64,000 nt of DNA, taken from the NCBI GenBank assembly GCA_019925095.2, contig CM034403.1, positions 1,850,690-1,914,689 on the forward strand, written 5' to 3'. Every line of letters starts with the position of its first letter. Position 1 is the first letter of the stretch. The notes beneath the pieces were generated by a model, which had not been told where the DNA came from, made no database searches, and saw nothing but the letters and a program-made list of their open reading frames with translations. The position numbers were made by a program, and so were the translations under genes. Shown piece after piece: positions 10,506 through 22,329 of the stretch. Source of the DNA: Dendrolimus kikuchii (Eukaryota; Arthropoda; Insecta; Lepidoptera; Lasiocampidae).

Positions 10506-10753
10506 ACTACCTTCTGCCCGCGACTTCGTCCGCATGGAATAGTTAAAAAAAGTAAGTTTAAAAAAAACCCCGATTTTGAAACATTCTTTGGTGCTCCGCT
10601 CCTATTGGTGTTAGCGTAATGATATATAGCCTATAGCCTTCCTCGATAAATGGGCTATCTAACACTGAAAGAATTTTTCAAATCAGACCAGTAGTTCCTG
10701 AGATTAGCGCGTTCAAACAAACAAACTCTTCAGCTTTATATATTAGTATAAGA
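10506..10753 (-). mobile_element. Short non-autonomous Helitron
   Basis: On the minus strand it starts TCTTATACTAATATATAAAG after an A, carries the AAACTCTTCAGC-complement block and the CGGACGAAGTCGCGGGCAG hairpin region near the 3' end. Same family as 15467-15708, 16365-17268 and 38938-39176. The 3' CTRR end is degraded here. Confidence 0.75.
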
Positions 10754-10759
10754 TATGCC

Positions 10760-11040
10760 TTTAGTCGTTCGCTGTCTCTTTTCGCCATGTTGCGTGATCA
10801 CACTACTCATTCACATAACAGCTTTGACTTAGGACCAAAATCAGATTGTTGTACCATTTATGCTTTTTCAGCTTCGTGAAGCTAATTTAGTGAGTCTGTG
10901 TGCTTATCACTCTTCGCCATAATTGAATAAATAAAAAAAAATTAACTGCTCTACACTGGAATTGTGATAGGCCAAAGATATTGCGGGTAACAGCGTATAT
11001 TTAGGCAAATCATTGTTGACCATCAAGCAGGGCTGCCACA
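10760..11040. other. No feature recognised
   Basis: AT-rich intergenic sequence without ORF or recognisable repeat. Confidence 0.4.
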
Positions 11041-11055
11041 CACGCACATTTTTTT

Positions 11056-11194
11056 ACATACATACATAACTTCACGCCAGTTCCCTTGCGGGGTAGGCAC
11101 GAACAACAGAGCGCCATTTAAGCCCATTCTTACACACCTCACTTGCTTCTTTGACATTCATAACTCTTATCATGCACACTCGTCTGTGCTTAAG
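11056..11194 (-). mobile_element. RTE-like LINE insertion with target duplication
   Basis: Flanked by GCACATTTTTTT at 11044-11055 and 11195-11206. The 5' end is truncated exactly at the CTTAAG of the family, a break point shared with 40161-40304 and 54216-54384. Confidence 0.9.
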
Positions 11195-11334
11195 GCACAT
11201 TTTTTTAAATATATTTTATGCTAAATATGAAATATTTTGCATTTTCTTTCTCAATTGATTTTATAAAATTGTAGCTACAAAAATGCATACATATATTGAA
11301 GCACATTTTTTTTAAATTTCATTTGAAGGTGAAG

Positions 11335-11645
11335 GATCAACGGAGAAAGAATACAATTTTCCTGCGGCCGGGCGGCCTGTCGTAAGAGGCGATAAAACAA
11401 CCCACAGCCAGGTGGTAGGGCATTTGCCCGGCTGGATGGCTACCACCTCTGGTCTAAAGTATGTCGACATAACAACCATGAGTTGTGTTTCGGCATTTGT
11501 GATCAGGTTCCAGTCTCCCTTAAGAGAGCAGCGGCGCATTTGTAGCACCTTTGATGTTGCAAATGTCTATAGGCGATGGTAACCGCTTTCCATCAAGTGG
11601 GCCGTCTGTCTGTCTGCTGAGCTCCTGCAATACAAAAATAAAAAA
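11335..11645 (+). repeat. S repeat, nearly complete
   Basis: Lacks the first ~15 bp (starts at CGGAGAAAGAATACAATTTT) and ends CTCCTGCAATACAAAAATAAA. Confidence 0.85.
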
Positions 11646-11929
11646 AGTTTCATTTCAAAAGTTTTTAAAATTTGCCGTGTAATTTAGCATTTATTACGTT
11701 GATCTTCTAGATACGCACTGAATACTTGTACAAAATCGACAGCCCTGCCAGTAAGCCGGGCGTCACGAAATCTGTTGATATTAGCACTTGCGTCATTCGT
11801 CGATTTACGGCAATTTTCGGATATGTGTTGAAAAAATTAAGATGACCCAGGATTTTATAAATCAACATAGAAAATATTTGAAGTTAATAAGCAAGTTTAG
11901 GACTTATATATATAATAATATAATATCAG

Positions 11930-12210
11930 CCCATTAATGTCCCACTGCTAGGCTGGGGTCTCCCATTATGGGGGAAAGAGACAGTATACCCGCCACGCAG
12001 CAAGGCAGCTTGGCAGGTTTGACACATCGGTTATCTAGATGTGCAGGTTGCATCACGATGTTTTCCATCACCGTTGTTAGCATACGGTAACTGTAACAAT
12101 ATGCACATTAGATCAGAAAACTGCCTAAGTGGTACATGCGTTCCGGCCAAGATCGAACCCGCGCCCTCTGAGTCTGGGACACATGCGCTAGCCATTAACG
12201 CTACCACGAC
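11930..12210 (-). mobile_element. tRNA-derived SINE (family 2), copy 1
   Basis: The reverse strand starts GTCGTGGTAGCGTTAATGGC (A-box-like TAATGGCTAGCG) followed by CGGGTTCGATCTTGG (B-box-like). The body contains CGGTGATGGAAAACATCGTG and ends AGCAGTGGGACATTAATGGG plus a TATTATAT tail. A second full copy is at 37612-37905 and a piece at 59595-59668. Confidence 0.8.
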
Positions 12211-12449
12211 TTATTATTAGGATTTATATGATAGTAACTAATACAGACGGGTGGAGAACCTCCTTTATTTTTGGAAATTAAAATAGATCTTTTTAGATTT
12301 CTGAAAAATCGGTCCACAATTGACGGAGAAATCGAGTGACGAACACACAAAAAAAAATTGACAACTTCCTCCTGTTTGAAGTCTGTTAAATTATGTTTAA
12401 ACCCTTACAGCAATGGAAAATATCAATAGCTGTACTAATAATATATAGA

Positions 12450-12570
12450 TAGATAGATAACACTTTATTGCTCACCAAAATAAACAAATACAAATTACAA
12501 TAGTTCTTGGCAGAACAATAAGCGGCCTTATCGCTAAAAGCGATCTCTTCCAGGCAACCAGTATTGTGAT
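12450..12570 (-). repeat. LINE 3' tail with TTAGCGATAAGGCCGC stem
   Basis: Reverse strand reads GGTTGCCTGGAAGAGATCGC, TTTTAGCGATAAGGCCGC and ends in AATAAAGTG. Same tail family as 4010-4130. Confidence 0.7.
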
Positions 12571-12671
12571 CATTCAGGATTTAAAATTGTTAAACAAAAC
12601 CAAAGCTATACAAGCCGTTTTGTGTTGACGATGTTACACCTCTTTATGTGTGACTACTTACGTATTTTGGT

Positions 12672-12990
12672 GGGAGTTTTTGGCGGGAACTGAAAGGAGA
12701 TGTTGTGCTGTGCAGTTTTATTTTCGAAAAATGTGGAAAATTACTCTAAAATGAACAATAGTTGTAGGATATTGATAGTTTTTGATGAGTAATTATGTGT
12801 TTTGTGAGATGTGAACTGTATAGTCAAATGTGGCCTTTTGAGTTGTCACAAGAACTCCGTTGAATGGCACCAGCTGATAACCTACAGTTCAGCTGTGCTA
12901 CACATAGGCTTAAGAAAATGAAGAAACTATATTGTAAACTAAGATCTGGCTAAAAGGCCTAGCTGCCAAGCTATAAACTTAAATAAAATA
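12672..12990 (+). mobile_element. G repeat (SINE-like), long variant
   Basis: Begins GGGAGTTTTTGGCGGGAACTG and ends CTATAAACTTAAATAAAATA. Flanked by ACGTATTTTGGT at 12660-12671 and 12991-13002. Contains the extra CAGCTGATAACC...CTTAAGAAAATGAAG segment found only in long variants. Confidence 0.88.
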
Positions 12991-13059
12991 ACGTATTTTG
13001 GTTGTCATCAGTTTTAAATTTAGAATGACAATGTCTTTCTGTATAAGATTTTTTTTTCT

Positions 13060-13560
13060 ATAAATGATGTAGGTACCTTAGTGATACAACATTAAAATTA
13101 CAATCTAATCTAGGAAATAACACTAATGAGTAATTTAAATCTGCCCTAAAATAACTAGATATAACTTAAACTAAGAATGTGTCCAATAACACGTTTCTTA
13201 TAGTCTTTATTAAGAAGGCACTTTGTTCATGTGTTCTTTCCTAATTCTTAGCACATAGTTCTACACTTTATTATTACGAGAGTATTACCTGTATAACACT
13301 AACTCAAATGGGTTTGTACTTAAGTCTATATTATAAAGGAGCTGGATGGCCTCGACATTTACATGATGATGAAGCCGTTGCTGGTGGGCTTCAGCGTATT
13401 TTTTAATGACGTTAATGACGACGTCAAGTTTTAAGTCTCGATGGAGATCGTCTGATCTTATGTACCAAGGAGTATTGACCATGTATGACCTCTGTATTAT
13501 GTTTAAATTGGTTGGCTTGGTGCAGCCCCATAGGTCCATACTGGAATTAGAATCTGTTTA
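13060..13560 (-). pseudogene. Jockey-type LINE C-terminal fragment and 3' region
   Basis: Reverse strand reads NTPWYIRSDDLHRDLKLDVV, KKYAEAHQQRLHHHVNVEAI and QLLYN, the end of Jockey-type reverse transcriptase proteins (TPWYVRNxxIHRDL ... RLHxHVNxEAxxLL). A second copy is at 33360-34200. Polymerase catalytic part absent. Confidence 0.7.
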
Positions 13561-13619
13561 TAGAGGAGTATCTTATTAGTTTATATAGAGAAGAAGCGCA
13601 GAACTAATATTTATTTTAA

Positions 13620-13960
13620 TGCATAAAAATACATTAAATCAATAAAAAAAAACATTACAGACAGAAATGTAATGTAAATGTAACCTTTCAGATACTGTTA
13701 TAAAATGTTTAATGTGTGTTACAGGACAAAACAATAATTTAGGTGTTTCCGTAACATCCAGCAAGACTGCTTATTATTAAGAAAGCATGTAATAATTTGC
13801 CACTATTTAATATCTATAGTATAATTACTCACCAATTTTATCATGATTTTATACCTTTCTCTTTTACTCACCAGCATGACATCTCTTTCCTTGATGTGAC
13901 AGATTTGAGATAGCTGTCAATTCATATGGTCTTCAGCACACCAGCAAGACTCTTGCTGCA
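13620..13960. other. No feature recognised
   Basis: AT-rich sequence without ORF or clear repeat. Confidence 0.35.
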
Positions 13961-13967
13961 ACATGTT

Positions 13968-14129
13968 TTTGACACACATGCGCATATATTTATTGTTTAT
14001 TGTTAAAGTCTAATTAACTGTGTACTCTTAGCGAATCTGTGATTATAGAAGTATAGTCATTGACAACAGAACCTTAATAATGTTCAAAATTATAATTCAA
14101 ATTAATTATGGTCGAAATTCGACCACTAG
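13968..14129 (+). mobile_element. Helitron family 2, 3' end
   Basis: Ends GGTCGAAATTCGACCACTAG followed by T: a short palindrome just before a CTAG terminus, as Helitrons have. Related copies at 53653-54080 and 58683-58972. Confidence 0.65.
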
Positions 14130-14345
14130 TTCTTGTAAATCCATAAAAAAATTAACGTAAAACGTTTTTTATTCCACTATATACAACTACGTGTATATTT
14201 AAGAGGATAACCTCTTAAATATAAGCGTAGCCATAAGGCTACGCTTATTTTCAAAACTGTTTCGAGTATTTTTGAAACCGCTGAACTAGTAGGGAGAGGG
14301 CTTTAATGTTAAACTAATATTAATTTATGGCAATATTGCAATGTA

Positions 14346-14613
14346 TTTTTTTTATGTTTAAGGCTTGGCAACTAGACCTTTAAGCCAGGCGCTGTTGTAT
14401 TGTAGGCTACAATCGACGTCATTCAACGGAGAACGGTGAAAACTCCAAAGGCCACATTTGGATATATAGTTCACATTTCTCGCAAAAACATATAATTACT
14501 ACTCAAAAACTATCAATATCCTACAACTATTGTTCATTTTAAAGTAATTTTACACATTTTTAGAAAATAAAACTGCACAGCACTGTCCCCTTTCGGTTCC
14601 CGCCAAAAGCTCC
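14346..14613 (-). mobile_element. G repeat (SINE-like), short variant
   Basis: Flanked by TATTGCAATGTA at 14334-14345 and 14614-14625. The 5' end CTTTTGGCGGGAACCGAAAG is on the right and the A-rich 3' end on the left. Confidence 0.9.
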
Positions 14614-14639
14614 TATTGCAATGTAAATGTCACTCATAA

Positions 14640-15170
14640 CCATAGATAGACTATACTCATAACTACAAAATGTTCCGTTTCCTGCACCTCCATTAATTCT
14701 TTGAAAAATAACTTTATAATTTGCTTATATATTAGCAAAAAGCGGTGCTTTAGCAGGGCTCGCGATGTTTTCTAACTAGTAATAATTTTTAAAATAGTTA
14801 AATAATTTTTTAATGTATGGATTGATAATTAATTATTGATTATTTATTTATACTTAACCAAAAAAATCCGGCTTAATTTTAACTAAACAACATTATGTTT
14901 ATATGTTTACATCGATATTAATTCTTTAGTTTTCGAACAGATGGCATTAGTACAGTGCAGTTGATATGACACAGGTCATATTGGTTTTATAATTTTCGAC
15001 AGATGGCGTTAGGAATACAATAAATTTGTTACGAATAAAAATTGTGATGTCTTCTTTGTTTCAATGTGCATTATATTATTTTATGATAGATAACACATTT
15101 TAGAAATAAATTGAAATTACTATGTCAAAGCCCAAATCTGAAAGTGTGTTAGATTCTCAGTAAAGTGTAC
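14640..15170. other. No feature recognised
   Basis: AT-rich sequence with no convincing ORF or repeat. Confidence 0.35.
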
Positions 15171-15177
15171 CACAAAA

Positions 15178-15435
15178 ATTCAATCTTCTTCTCCGTCGTT
15201 ACACCCTTGGCAGGGTGGTCGTGGTCCTCATGACAGGGATGGTGGCAAGCTTCACAATTCGTCGCCATTCCTCTCGTACTGTAGCTTTCCTCGTGCATTC
15301 GTGGAGTGGACCATTTAGTGCGGTTTTGACTTAGTCGGTCCAGCGCATTGGTGATCTACCGCGCGCCCTCGTGCCCTCCACTTTGACCTCGACTACGAGT
15401 CGCTCCACCGACGTGTCCTCTCGTCGTGTAATTCA
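15178..15435 (-). pseudogene. LINE reverse transcriptase C-terminal fragment
   Basis: Reverse strand reads REDTSVERLVVEVKVEGTRA, RGRSPMRWTD, a stop, VKTALNGPLHECTRKATVRE and EWRRIVK. The basic, GRSPxRWTD-containing tail is typical of LINE polyproteins in Lepidoptera. One internal stop; polymerase domain absent. Confidence 0.65.
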
Positions 15436-15466
15436 TAGATTGTGGGATAGTGTTAGGGTGAGCGAA

Positions 15467-15708
15467 TCTTATATTAATATATAAAACTGAAGAGTTTGTT
15501 TCTTTGTTTGATTGAACGCGCTAATCTCAGGAACTACTGATTTGATTTGAAAAATTCTTTCAGTGTTAGATAGCCCATTTATCGAGGAAGGCTATAGGCT
15601 ATATATCATCACGCTAAGACCAATAGGAGCGGAGCACCAATGAAGAATGTTTCAAAATGGGGGTTTTGAAAACAAATTCCACGCGGACGACGTCATGGGC
15701 ACAGCTAG
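15467..15708 (+). mobile_element. Short non-autonomous Helitron with intact ends
   Basis: Starts TCTTATATTAATATATAAAA after A15466, includes CTGAAGAGTTTGTTT and TCTTTCAGTGTTAGATAGCC, and ends GGGCACAGCTAG before T15709. The TC...CTAG ends and insertion between A and T without duplication are Helitron hallmarks. 242 bp. Confidence 0.85.
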
Positions 15709-15837
15709 TAAAAAGATAAAATGAAATAAAAATGTTTTAGCTAGAAGTTGCGTTGGGGAGGTCCTTGTTGCTTCTTCGGAGCCATGGCACAACATACAGT
15801 GCATTGTGTTTAGGTTTTATTTTTAACTTCTATTTTT

Positions 15838-16143
15838 CTATTGCATGAGTTCAGCGGACAGGCAGATAGCCCACTTGATGGAAAGCGGTTACCATCGCCT
15901 ATGGACATGTGAAACACCAAAGATGTTACAAATGCGCTGCTGCTCTCCTAAGGGAGACTGGAACCTGGTCACCAATGCCGGAACACATATCAAGGTTGTT
16001 ATGGCGGCATACTCTAGACCAGGGATGGTAGCCATCCAGTCGGGCAAATACCTTACAAGCTGGCTGTGGGTTGTTTTGTCGCCTATTACGACAGGCCGCC
16101 CGGCCGCAAAAAATTGTATTCTCTCCCCGTTCCTGCACGGATA
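15838..16143 (-). repeat. S repeat, complete copy
   Basis: Left end ATTGCATGAGTTCAGCGGAC, right end GTTCCTGCACGGATAA. ORFs on both strands are repeat artefacts. Confidence 0.85.
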
Positions 16144-16364
16144 AAAATTCTATGTATGACCTTCAAAAATTTTCTCCAGAAAAAATATTTTTGATTAAAA
16201 ACAATTTGCATTTAGTATTTAGATGATACTCAGCATGAATAATCTAAATTAATAATGATAGCCAGATCAGCATGTCACTCCCTCCGTCATAAGCTGTCTC
16301 AATTCTGTTTACCCACCTTGACAACGAATCACAAGCAAAATAAGTACGAACGAATCCTAACAAA

Positions 16365-17268
16365 TCTATATTAATATATAAAGCTGAAGAGTTTGTTTGT
16401 TTGTTTGCTTGAACGCACTAATCTCAGGAACTACTGGTCTGATTTGAAAAATTCTTTCAGTGTTAGATAGCCCATTTATCGAGGAAGGCTACAGGCTATA
16501 TATCATCACGCTAAAACTAATAGCAGCCAAGCACCAATGAAGAATGTTTCAAAATCGGAGGGATTTTCTTCGTTTTGAGAGCTTCCGCTGCGTGCGCTGC
16601 GTAAAGGGTTAAGTTTCGCAAAAATCGTGTGTGACGGAATTGTTCCCCTTTAAAAGTTTCCAAAAAAAGTCCGCGACAGCATTTGTCTATCTTTTAAGGT
16701 TGGCTCACTATAACCTTTTTTATGCTAACCAAATTTGTTCTAAAATAATGCATTATTTGCGAAGGTGTTTTTATAAACATGATATTAATCCTTATCCAAA
16801 TAAATACGTTATTCATCACAAGTATTTAATTTAAAACAAAATTGCCATTTACATCATTCGATTTCAATGAATATCTTAGGAGATATCGCAGTTTTAAAAT
16901 AACATACATACATACATACATAACTTCACGCCAATTCCCTTGCGGGGTAGGCACGAACAACAGAGCGCCATTTAGGCCCATTCTTACACACCTCACTTGC
17001 TTCTTTGACATTCATAACTCTTGTCATGCACACTCGTCTGTTCTTAAGGCTCCTGACATCACCCTCCGCTAGTACACGATCAATTAAAATAACATCGCAG
17101 CAAAATAGTGATCAAGTACTGCGCGCGCATTTATGATGTGCAAGGCCGGCGGGCAGTCATTAAGATTTAAAAATATTTTCACCTTCTACATAAACAAAGT
17201 CGCGGGTTAAAGTTAGCGTTAGCCCAAAGTAACTATTCCACGCGGACGAAGTCGCAGGCAGAGTTTAG
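16365..17268 (+). mobile_element. Longer Helitron interrupted by an RTE-like insertion
   Basis: 5' end TCTATATTAATATATAAAGC after A16364; 3' region CCACGCGGACGAAGTCGCAG ending TTTAG before T17269. Internal 16570-16900 and 17095-17220 are unique to this copy, so this is a longer derivative of the short Helitrons. Interrupted by 16906-17083. Confidence 0.75.
16906..17083 (-). mobile_element. RTE-like LINE insertion with target duplication
   Basis: Flanked by TTAAAATAACAT at 16894-16905 and 17084-17095. Inserted within the Helitron at 16365-17268. Confidence 0.9.
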
Positions 17269-17269
17269 T

Positions 17270-17735
17270 CTTCTATTTAACTACAATTGACTTCTAAGAC
17301 TTCCTAATTAGGTTCGTAGCGTGATTTCATGTTATCGCACTTCATTATCACTGCAAATAAGATCGACCAATACCTGTCTGAAGCTAAAATCTTTTGCCAA
17401 ACACACCGAGAGTGTGTATCCTGCCATCATACTTGAAACACATGTGATGTGACACGACTATTTTTTAATGTAATAAATATTTTTGTTATTTCAATTCCTT
17501 TTGATAATTCAGACAGTACGATGTGACAGCAGATAAGAAAGTGTTTCGGTGTTGTTTTGATGATTAATAAGTTAATTATTAAGTGATATAGTGTAACTTG
17601 ATGGATGTAACTGGAGTGCGAATATTTTGATTGTCTTTTAGAAGGATCAATTGTTCACTTAACTGGAGAGTTAATTTCCATTATAAGGTTGGTATAGCAC
17701 AAGCTGTTTAAAATATTTCTAAAAAGATTTTTTTA
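17270..17735. other. No feature recognised
   Basis: AT-rich intergenic sequence, no ORF. Confidence 0.35.
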
Positions 17736-17737
17736 TT

Positions 17738-17850
17738 GCATGAGTTCAACAGACGGCCCATCTGATGGGAAGCGGTTAACATCGCGTATCCGAACACTAA
17801 TGCTTGACCACAACTCAAGGTTGCATAACAAACTTGAGTTGTGTACGTCG
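17738..17850 (-). repeat. S repeat fragment, rearranged
   Basis: TTATTGCATGAGTTCAACAG then GGGAAGCGGTTAACATCGCG; truncated and scrambled after about 65 bp, where CTCAAGGTTG and its inverse CAACTTGAGTTG-like motifs follow each other. Confidence 0.6.
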
Positions 17851-17879
17851 GAATGTTTACTTGCTCTTTATTTTGTACA

Positions 17880-18205
17880 ACATCCTGTTTGATCCTACTA
17901 CTTCTCCTTATTTAAAGGAACGTCTTGATTTCCTACATCTGTCTCATTCCCGTTATTTGCGCTCTAGTAATAATCTCTCCTTAATGACACCTGTACACAC
18001 TTCTTCCTTCGTTGATAACTCCTTCACAGTACAGGCAGTTTATGGAACTCACTGCCACTCAACATCAGAGAAACTAAGTCAGTATCCTCTTTTAAAATCA
18101 TGATTTTAATTCTCTTTGGTGCTCTCAGGTGTATAGTGCTGCTTATTCTGTATATATTATGATATGTTGATATAGTATGTAATAAAGATCTTTACTTACT
18201 TATTT
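17880..18205 (+). pseudogene. LINE reverse transcriptase C-terminal fragment
   Basis: Reads SPYLKERLDFLHLSHSRYLR, SSNNLSLMTPVHTSSFVDNS and FTVQAV, then a frame break and CHSTSEKLSQ. The RxLRSSxxLxLxxPxHxTSxxxxSFTVQA pattern is the C-terminal end of many insect LINE polymerases. The 3' end carries AATAAAG. Confidence 0.6.
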
Positions 18206-18279
18206 CATATAGGTATTTTGAATGTTTTATATCATTTATTGTCTACACGGCCACTGTCATGATTTAATATTTCCCTTAG

Positions 18280-18420
18280 TTTAGGGGGTTGCCTGGAAGA
18301 GATCGCTTTAAGCGATAAGGCCGCTCTTTGTTCAACATTTAGTATAACTAGGTTTTAAGAACGTAGTTTTAATTTTGGTGAACAATAAAGTGTTTTCATT
18401 AATTCATTCATTCATTCAAC
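18280..18420 (+). repeat. LINE 3' tail with AGCGATAAGGCCGC stem
   Basis: GGTTGCCTGGAAGAGATCGC, TTTAAGCGATAAGGCCGCTC, ending AACAATAAAGTG and an (ATTC)n tail. Confidence 0.7.
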
Positions 18421-18910
18421 CTTGAGTTGTATTCGGGCATTAGTTAGGCGGCATACTCTAGACCAAATACCCTACCACCTTGCTATAGGTTAATTTGTCG
18501 CCGCTATATTATTACTATTTAGGTTTATGGCTTGGCAGCTAGGCCTTTAAGCCAGATCTTAGTTTACAATGTAGTTTCTTCATTTTCTTAAGCCTATGGG
18601 TAGCACAGCTGAACTGTAGGTAATCAGCTAGTGCCATTCATCGGAGTTCTTGTGACAACTCAAAAGGCCACATTTGACTATACAGTTCACATTTCTCACA
18701 AAACACATAATGACTACTCAAAAACTATATCAATATAGCAATATCCTACAACTATTGTTCATTTTAGAGTAATTTTACACATTTTTAGAAAATAAAACTG
18801 CACAGCACAACATCTCCTTTCAGTTCCCGCCAAAAACTCCTTCTGTCGCCGCTTACAACAGGCCGTTCGGCGGCAGGAAATTGTATTTTTTCTCCGTTGC
18901 TGCAGGAATT
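18421..18910 (-). repeat. S repeat interrupted by a G repeat
   Basis: The left piece (18421-18505) and right piece (18844-18910) are consecutive S sequence, once the 10-bp duplication TGTCGCCGCT (18496-18505 and 18844-18853) is collapsed. Confidence 0.8.
18506..18843 (-). mobile_element. G repeat (SINE-like), long variant, inside S repeat
   Basis: Flanked by TGTCGCCGCT on both sides. 338 bp with the 5' GGAGTTTTTGGCGGGAACTG on the right. Shows that G was active after this S copy was in place. Confidence 0.92.
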
Positions 18911-19204
18911 TCTATTATGATCTGATTTTGTCATTTAATTCAGTTTAAGAAATGTTTGTGGTCCCTCTAATTGAGTGGTATGGGCGTTTGTTCATCTAGC
19001 TCGCTGAAACATAGAAGTCCTGAGGCTGATTCCTGGACGTATATTCTAGTATAAGTCGTGCGCAGAAGGTTTGCCGATGACAATTCCCACGCCTCTCACA
19101 ACCGCGACACGCGGTCGTCTAATCCTTAGTACTACTTAGACAAGCCTTGGTCCTAGTCGTAGGAAGCGGGAGGGACGACCACCTTCTGCGCACGCTTTAT
19201 AATA

Positions 19205-19515
19205 TATTCATCCGTGCAGGAACGGAGAAAGAATACAATTTCCTGCGGCCGGGCGGCCTGTCAACTCACAGAACAACTCACAGACAGGTGGTAGGGCATT
19301 TGCCTGACTGGACGGCTACCACCCCTGGTCTAAAGTATGTCGCCATAACAACCTTGAGTTATGTTCCGGCATTAGTGACCAGGTTCCAGTGTCCCTTAAG
19401 AGAGCAGCAGCGCATTTGTAGCACCTTTGGTGTTGCAAATGTCCATAGGCGATGGTAACCGCTTTCCATCAAGTGGGCCGTCTGCCTGTCTGGTGAACTC
19501 CTGCAATAAAAAAAA
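19205..19515 (+). repeat. S repeat, complete copy
   Basis: ATCCGTGCAGGAACGGAGAA to CTCCTGCAATAAAAAAAA with small internal differences around GGCCTGTCAACTCACAG. Confidence 0.85.
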
Positions 19516-19697
19516 ACAAAAAAAATAAGGGCCGATTTTTTGATCATGAGATAAATGTTGTCAGTCCAATAAATTATAACCTGAGTGAATACAAAAGTGA
19601 AACCATTCGATTGTTTTATTCATCGAACTGACATTTTGAATTTTTATTTAGTACGTAGTTATTATATCTGATGATATCTGGTAATAGATGGTTGTCA

Positions 19698-19866
19698 GGA
19701 GTTTTTGGCGGAAACTGAAAGGGGACGTTGTGCTGTGCAGTTTTATTGTCTGTGTGGCCTTTCGAGTTTTCACAAGAACTCCGTTATACCGCGTCAATTG
19801 TAGCCTACAATACAATTGCGCCTGGCTTAAAGGCCTAGTTGCCAAGAAGCCATAAACATAAAAAAA
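19698..19866 (+). mobile_element. G repeat with internal deletion
   Basis: Only 169 bp: both ends of the family with the middle missing. Flanked by ATAGATGGTTGTCA at 19684-19697 and 19867-19880, so the deleted form itself retroposed or was deleted afterwards. Confidence 0.9.
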
Positions 19867-20174
19867 ATAGATGGTTGTCATGTGTATCCGGGTAAAAACC
19901 AGAAACATGTGATACCGAAACTGTTCTGCTGCCTCCATCAATTGAACATAAAAAGTACTGGTTACTATATTTTTGCAAGTCTTTACTAATTATTAAAACA
20001 AATTTACAATGTGCAAACGTGGTGAAGGCAACTGTAAAATTAATACAAGAAAACTGGCTAAGGAGGTCTCGGACCATTTATATTGAAATCTTCTAGAACC
20101 GTCTTTAGAATTTCGAAACTATTTAGAAAACTGTAAAGGTCGAATTTCTGTGCAAATTTAAATTTTTTCAATTT

Positions 20175-20380
20175 TTTTTTCTCTGTTTGTCTGTCTGTTT
20201 GTATCGGCTAATCTCCGAAACGACTGGACCGATTTAAATGAAATTTTGTATCGTGGTAGCTTATATCCCTGGTCAACATATAGGATACTTTTGATCCCGA
20301 ATAATTAAAGAGTTCCCGTGGGATAGTTAAAAAACCGCACCACGCGGACGAAGTCGCGGGAATCAGCTAATTTGGAATAA
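20175..20380 (+). mobile_element. Helitron-like 3' region, another family
   Basis: TGTATCGGCTAATCTCCGAA, CGACTGGACCGATTTAAATG and the final CACGCGGACGAAGTCGCGGG with ATCAGCTAAT. Shares the CGCGGACGAAGTCGCGGG hairpin with the other Helitrons. Confidence 0.6.
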
Positions 20381-20384
20381 AAAT

Positions 20385-21160
20385 CGTTATGTCCCTCCGT
20401 CGGTCTGTCTGTATGTAATGATAGTAAATGATCACCAAACTTTATTTACAACATAAGTAATTAAAGTGGCATACATTTCAAAACAAATGTAACTTCTCTA
20501 AAATAAAACTACTATATACATACACTACATACAAAAAAAATACAAAAAAATTAAAACCCCTTTAAAGTGGTTTATTTATACCGTATTCAGACAACGGAGG
20601 TTTTTTAAAGGTCACTTTTAATTTTGTAAAAATATTACTTTGAAGACCTAAGAAAGGAATTCGTCACTAGTAAAATTGTAAATAACAATTTAGTACTATG
20701 TATGCGGTACTAACTTAATGCTTTTGAATTTGAACACCATTAATAACTCTTATCATTTTTATCTAATCATTTCATTTTAAATAAATTGGAAACATTACAT
20801 GGTAAAAAACCTCAAAAACGTGTGTGTGATTCTCGAAGACGGCAGGATTTTTTAATACTACCGAATTATAGAGTTCAACAGTTAGTGCGAATATTTCACA
20901 GTTTGTGTGACGCCTTGTCATCGGTCGGGTTATATCCGCCATGTTTTCTATCGGTGTTATGTTTGCAGTTATTTGTTTATTGTTTTCTTTTTGTTTAACA
21001 AATAAATAAGACATTAGTATTAAATGTAATTAATTAAATTAAATAAGAATAAATTTTGAGAAATACTATTATCTTTGTTTACACTTTAGTCTCATACTAA
21101 GATTATATTGTATAGGTAGAAATAGCGCATTAATTTGCTCGTTAAGACTTGCTGATCATT
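20385..21160. other. No feature recognised
   Basis: AT-rich. ORFs of 70-80 codons on both strands (20772-21014) overlap each other and match nothing I know. Confidence 0.35.
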
Positions 21161-21164
21161 TACT

Positions 21165-21482
21165 ATATTTTTTTTATTGCAGGAGATCAGCAGACAGGCA
21201 GACGGCCCACTTGATGGAAAGCGGTTACCATCGCCTATGGACATTTGCAACATCAAAGTTGCTATAAATGCGCTGCTGCTCTCTTAAGGGAAACTGGAAC
21301 CTGGTCACTAATGCCGGAACACAACTCAAGGTTGTTATGGCGACATACTTTAGACCAGGGGTGGTAGTCATCCAGTCGGGCAAAAGCCGTACCACCGTGG
21401 CTGTGGGTTATTAAGTCGCCTCTTACGACACGCCGCCCGGTTGAAGGGAATTGTATTCTTTCTCCGTTCCTACATGGATATT
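21165..21482 (-). repeat. S repeat, complete copy
   Basis: TTTTTTTATTGCAGGAGATC on the left to CGTTCCTACATGGATA on the right. Confidence 0.85.
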
Positions 21483-22329
21483 TGGTATGGTTTGAATACA
21501 ACTTTGTAGTGCAGTCAAAACTAAAACAACTAGAACCATTGTAATTTTTGAATACTGTTTTTAATACGTGTTTCATTTTCTTAGTGTTCAGTATATTTTT
21601 TTCGTATTAGAGCTTAGGGTCTTTAAGTATGTTTTGGTGATCAGAATATTTGTTGCCATTTACCTTTAAGTCGGCCGTCTGCCTGTGTAATTCAAATTCA
21701 ATTTTTTTTATCAAAATAAGTTCCACTAGAGAACACTTTTAGAAGCTCATACATATAAGTTAAAATTTAAATTTACTTCCTATTCTATGTACACCGCTTC
21801 GCAACCTGTTATTGCTGTTAAGGAGAAGAAGTGGCAAAAAGTCTAGCTAAAAATTGTTTTTCTTTATATTTCTTATTCAATTTATATCTCAAGCTCTTTT
21901 TTTATAAGTTTTATACAGAAGTATGTTACAGAATTACTTTTCGAAGAATTAATGGAGTTGTAGCAAACAGTGCTCAGTAAGACATAGACGCAATAAAAGG
22001 AAAGAAGAATATTATTCTCGTTATAATAATGCCAAGACGTACTAAGTTTCTACTGCGACAACTGTACGAACTTCACGTTAAAGAGAAATAGAAAAATATA
22101 TAATTAACATAGAAAAGATAGGTTATCACTTCATCTCAACAAGATTTATAATGCCGTGTATTATTCTAAGATCAACACATCTATCATGTGCTAATCTAAC
22201 GAATTGATAATTTCGTAGAAATATGTATTATAATGTTTTCACATCCATAATTCATGAGTCTCAATCTAATACTAATATGTATTGTGACTTCACGGCTGTG
22301 AAATTGATTGTCATGAAATTATTTTTTAC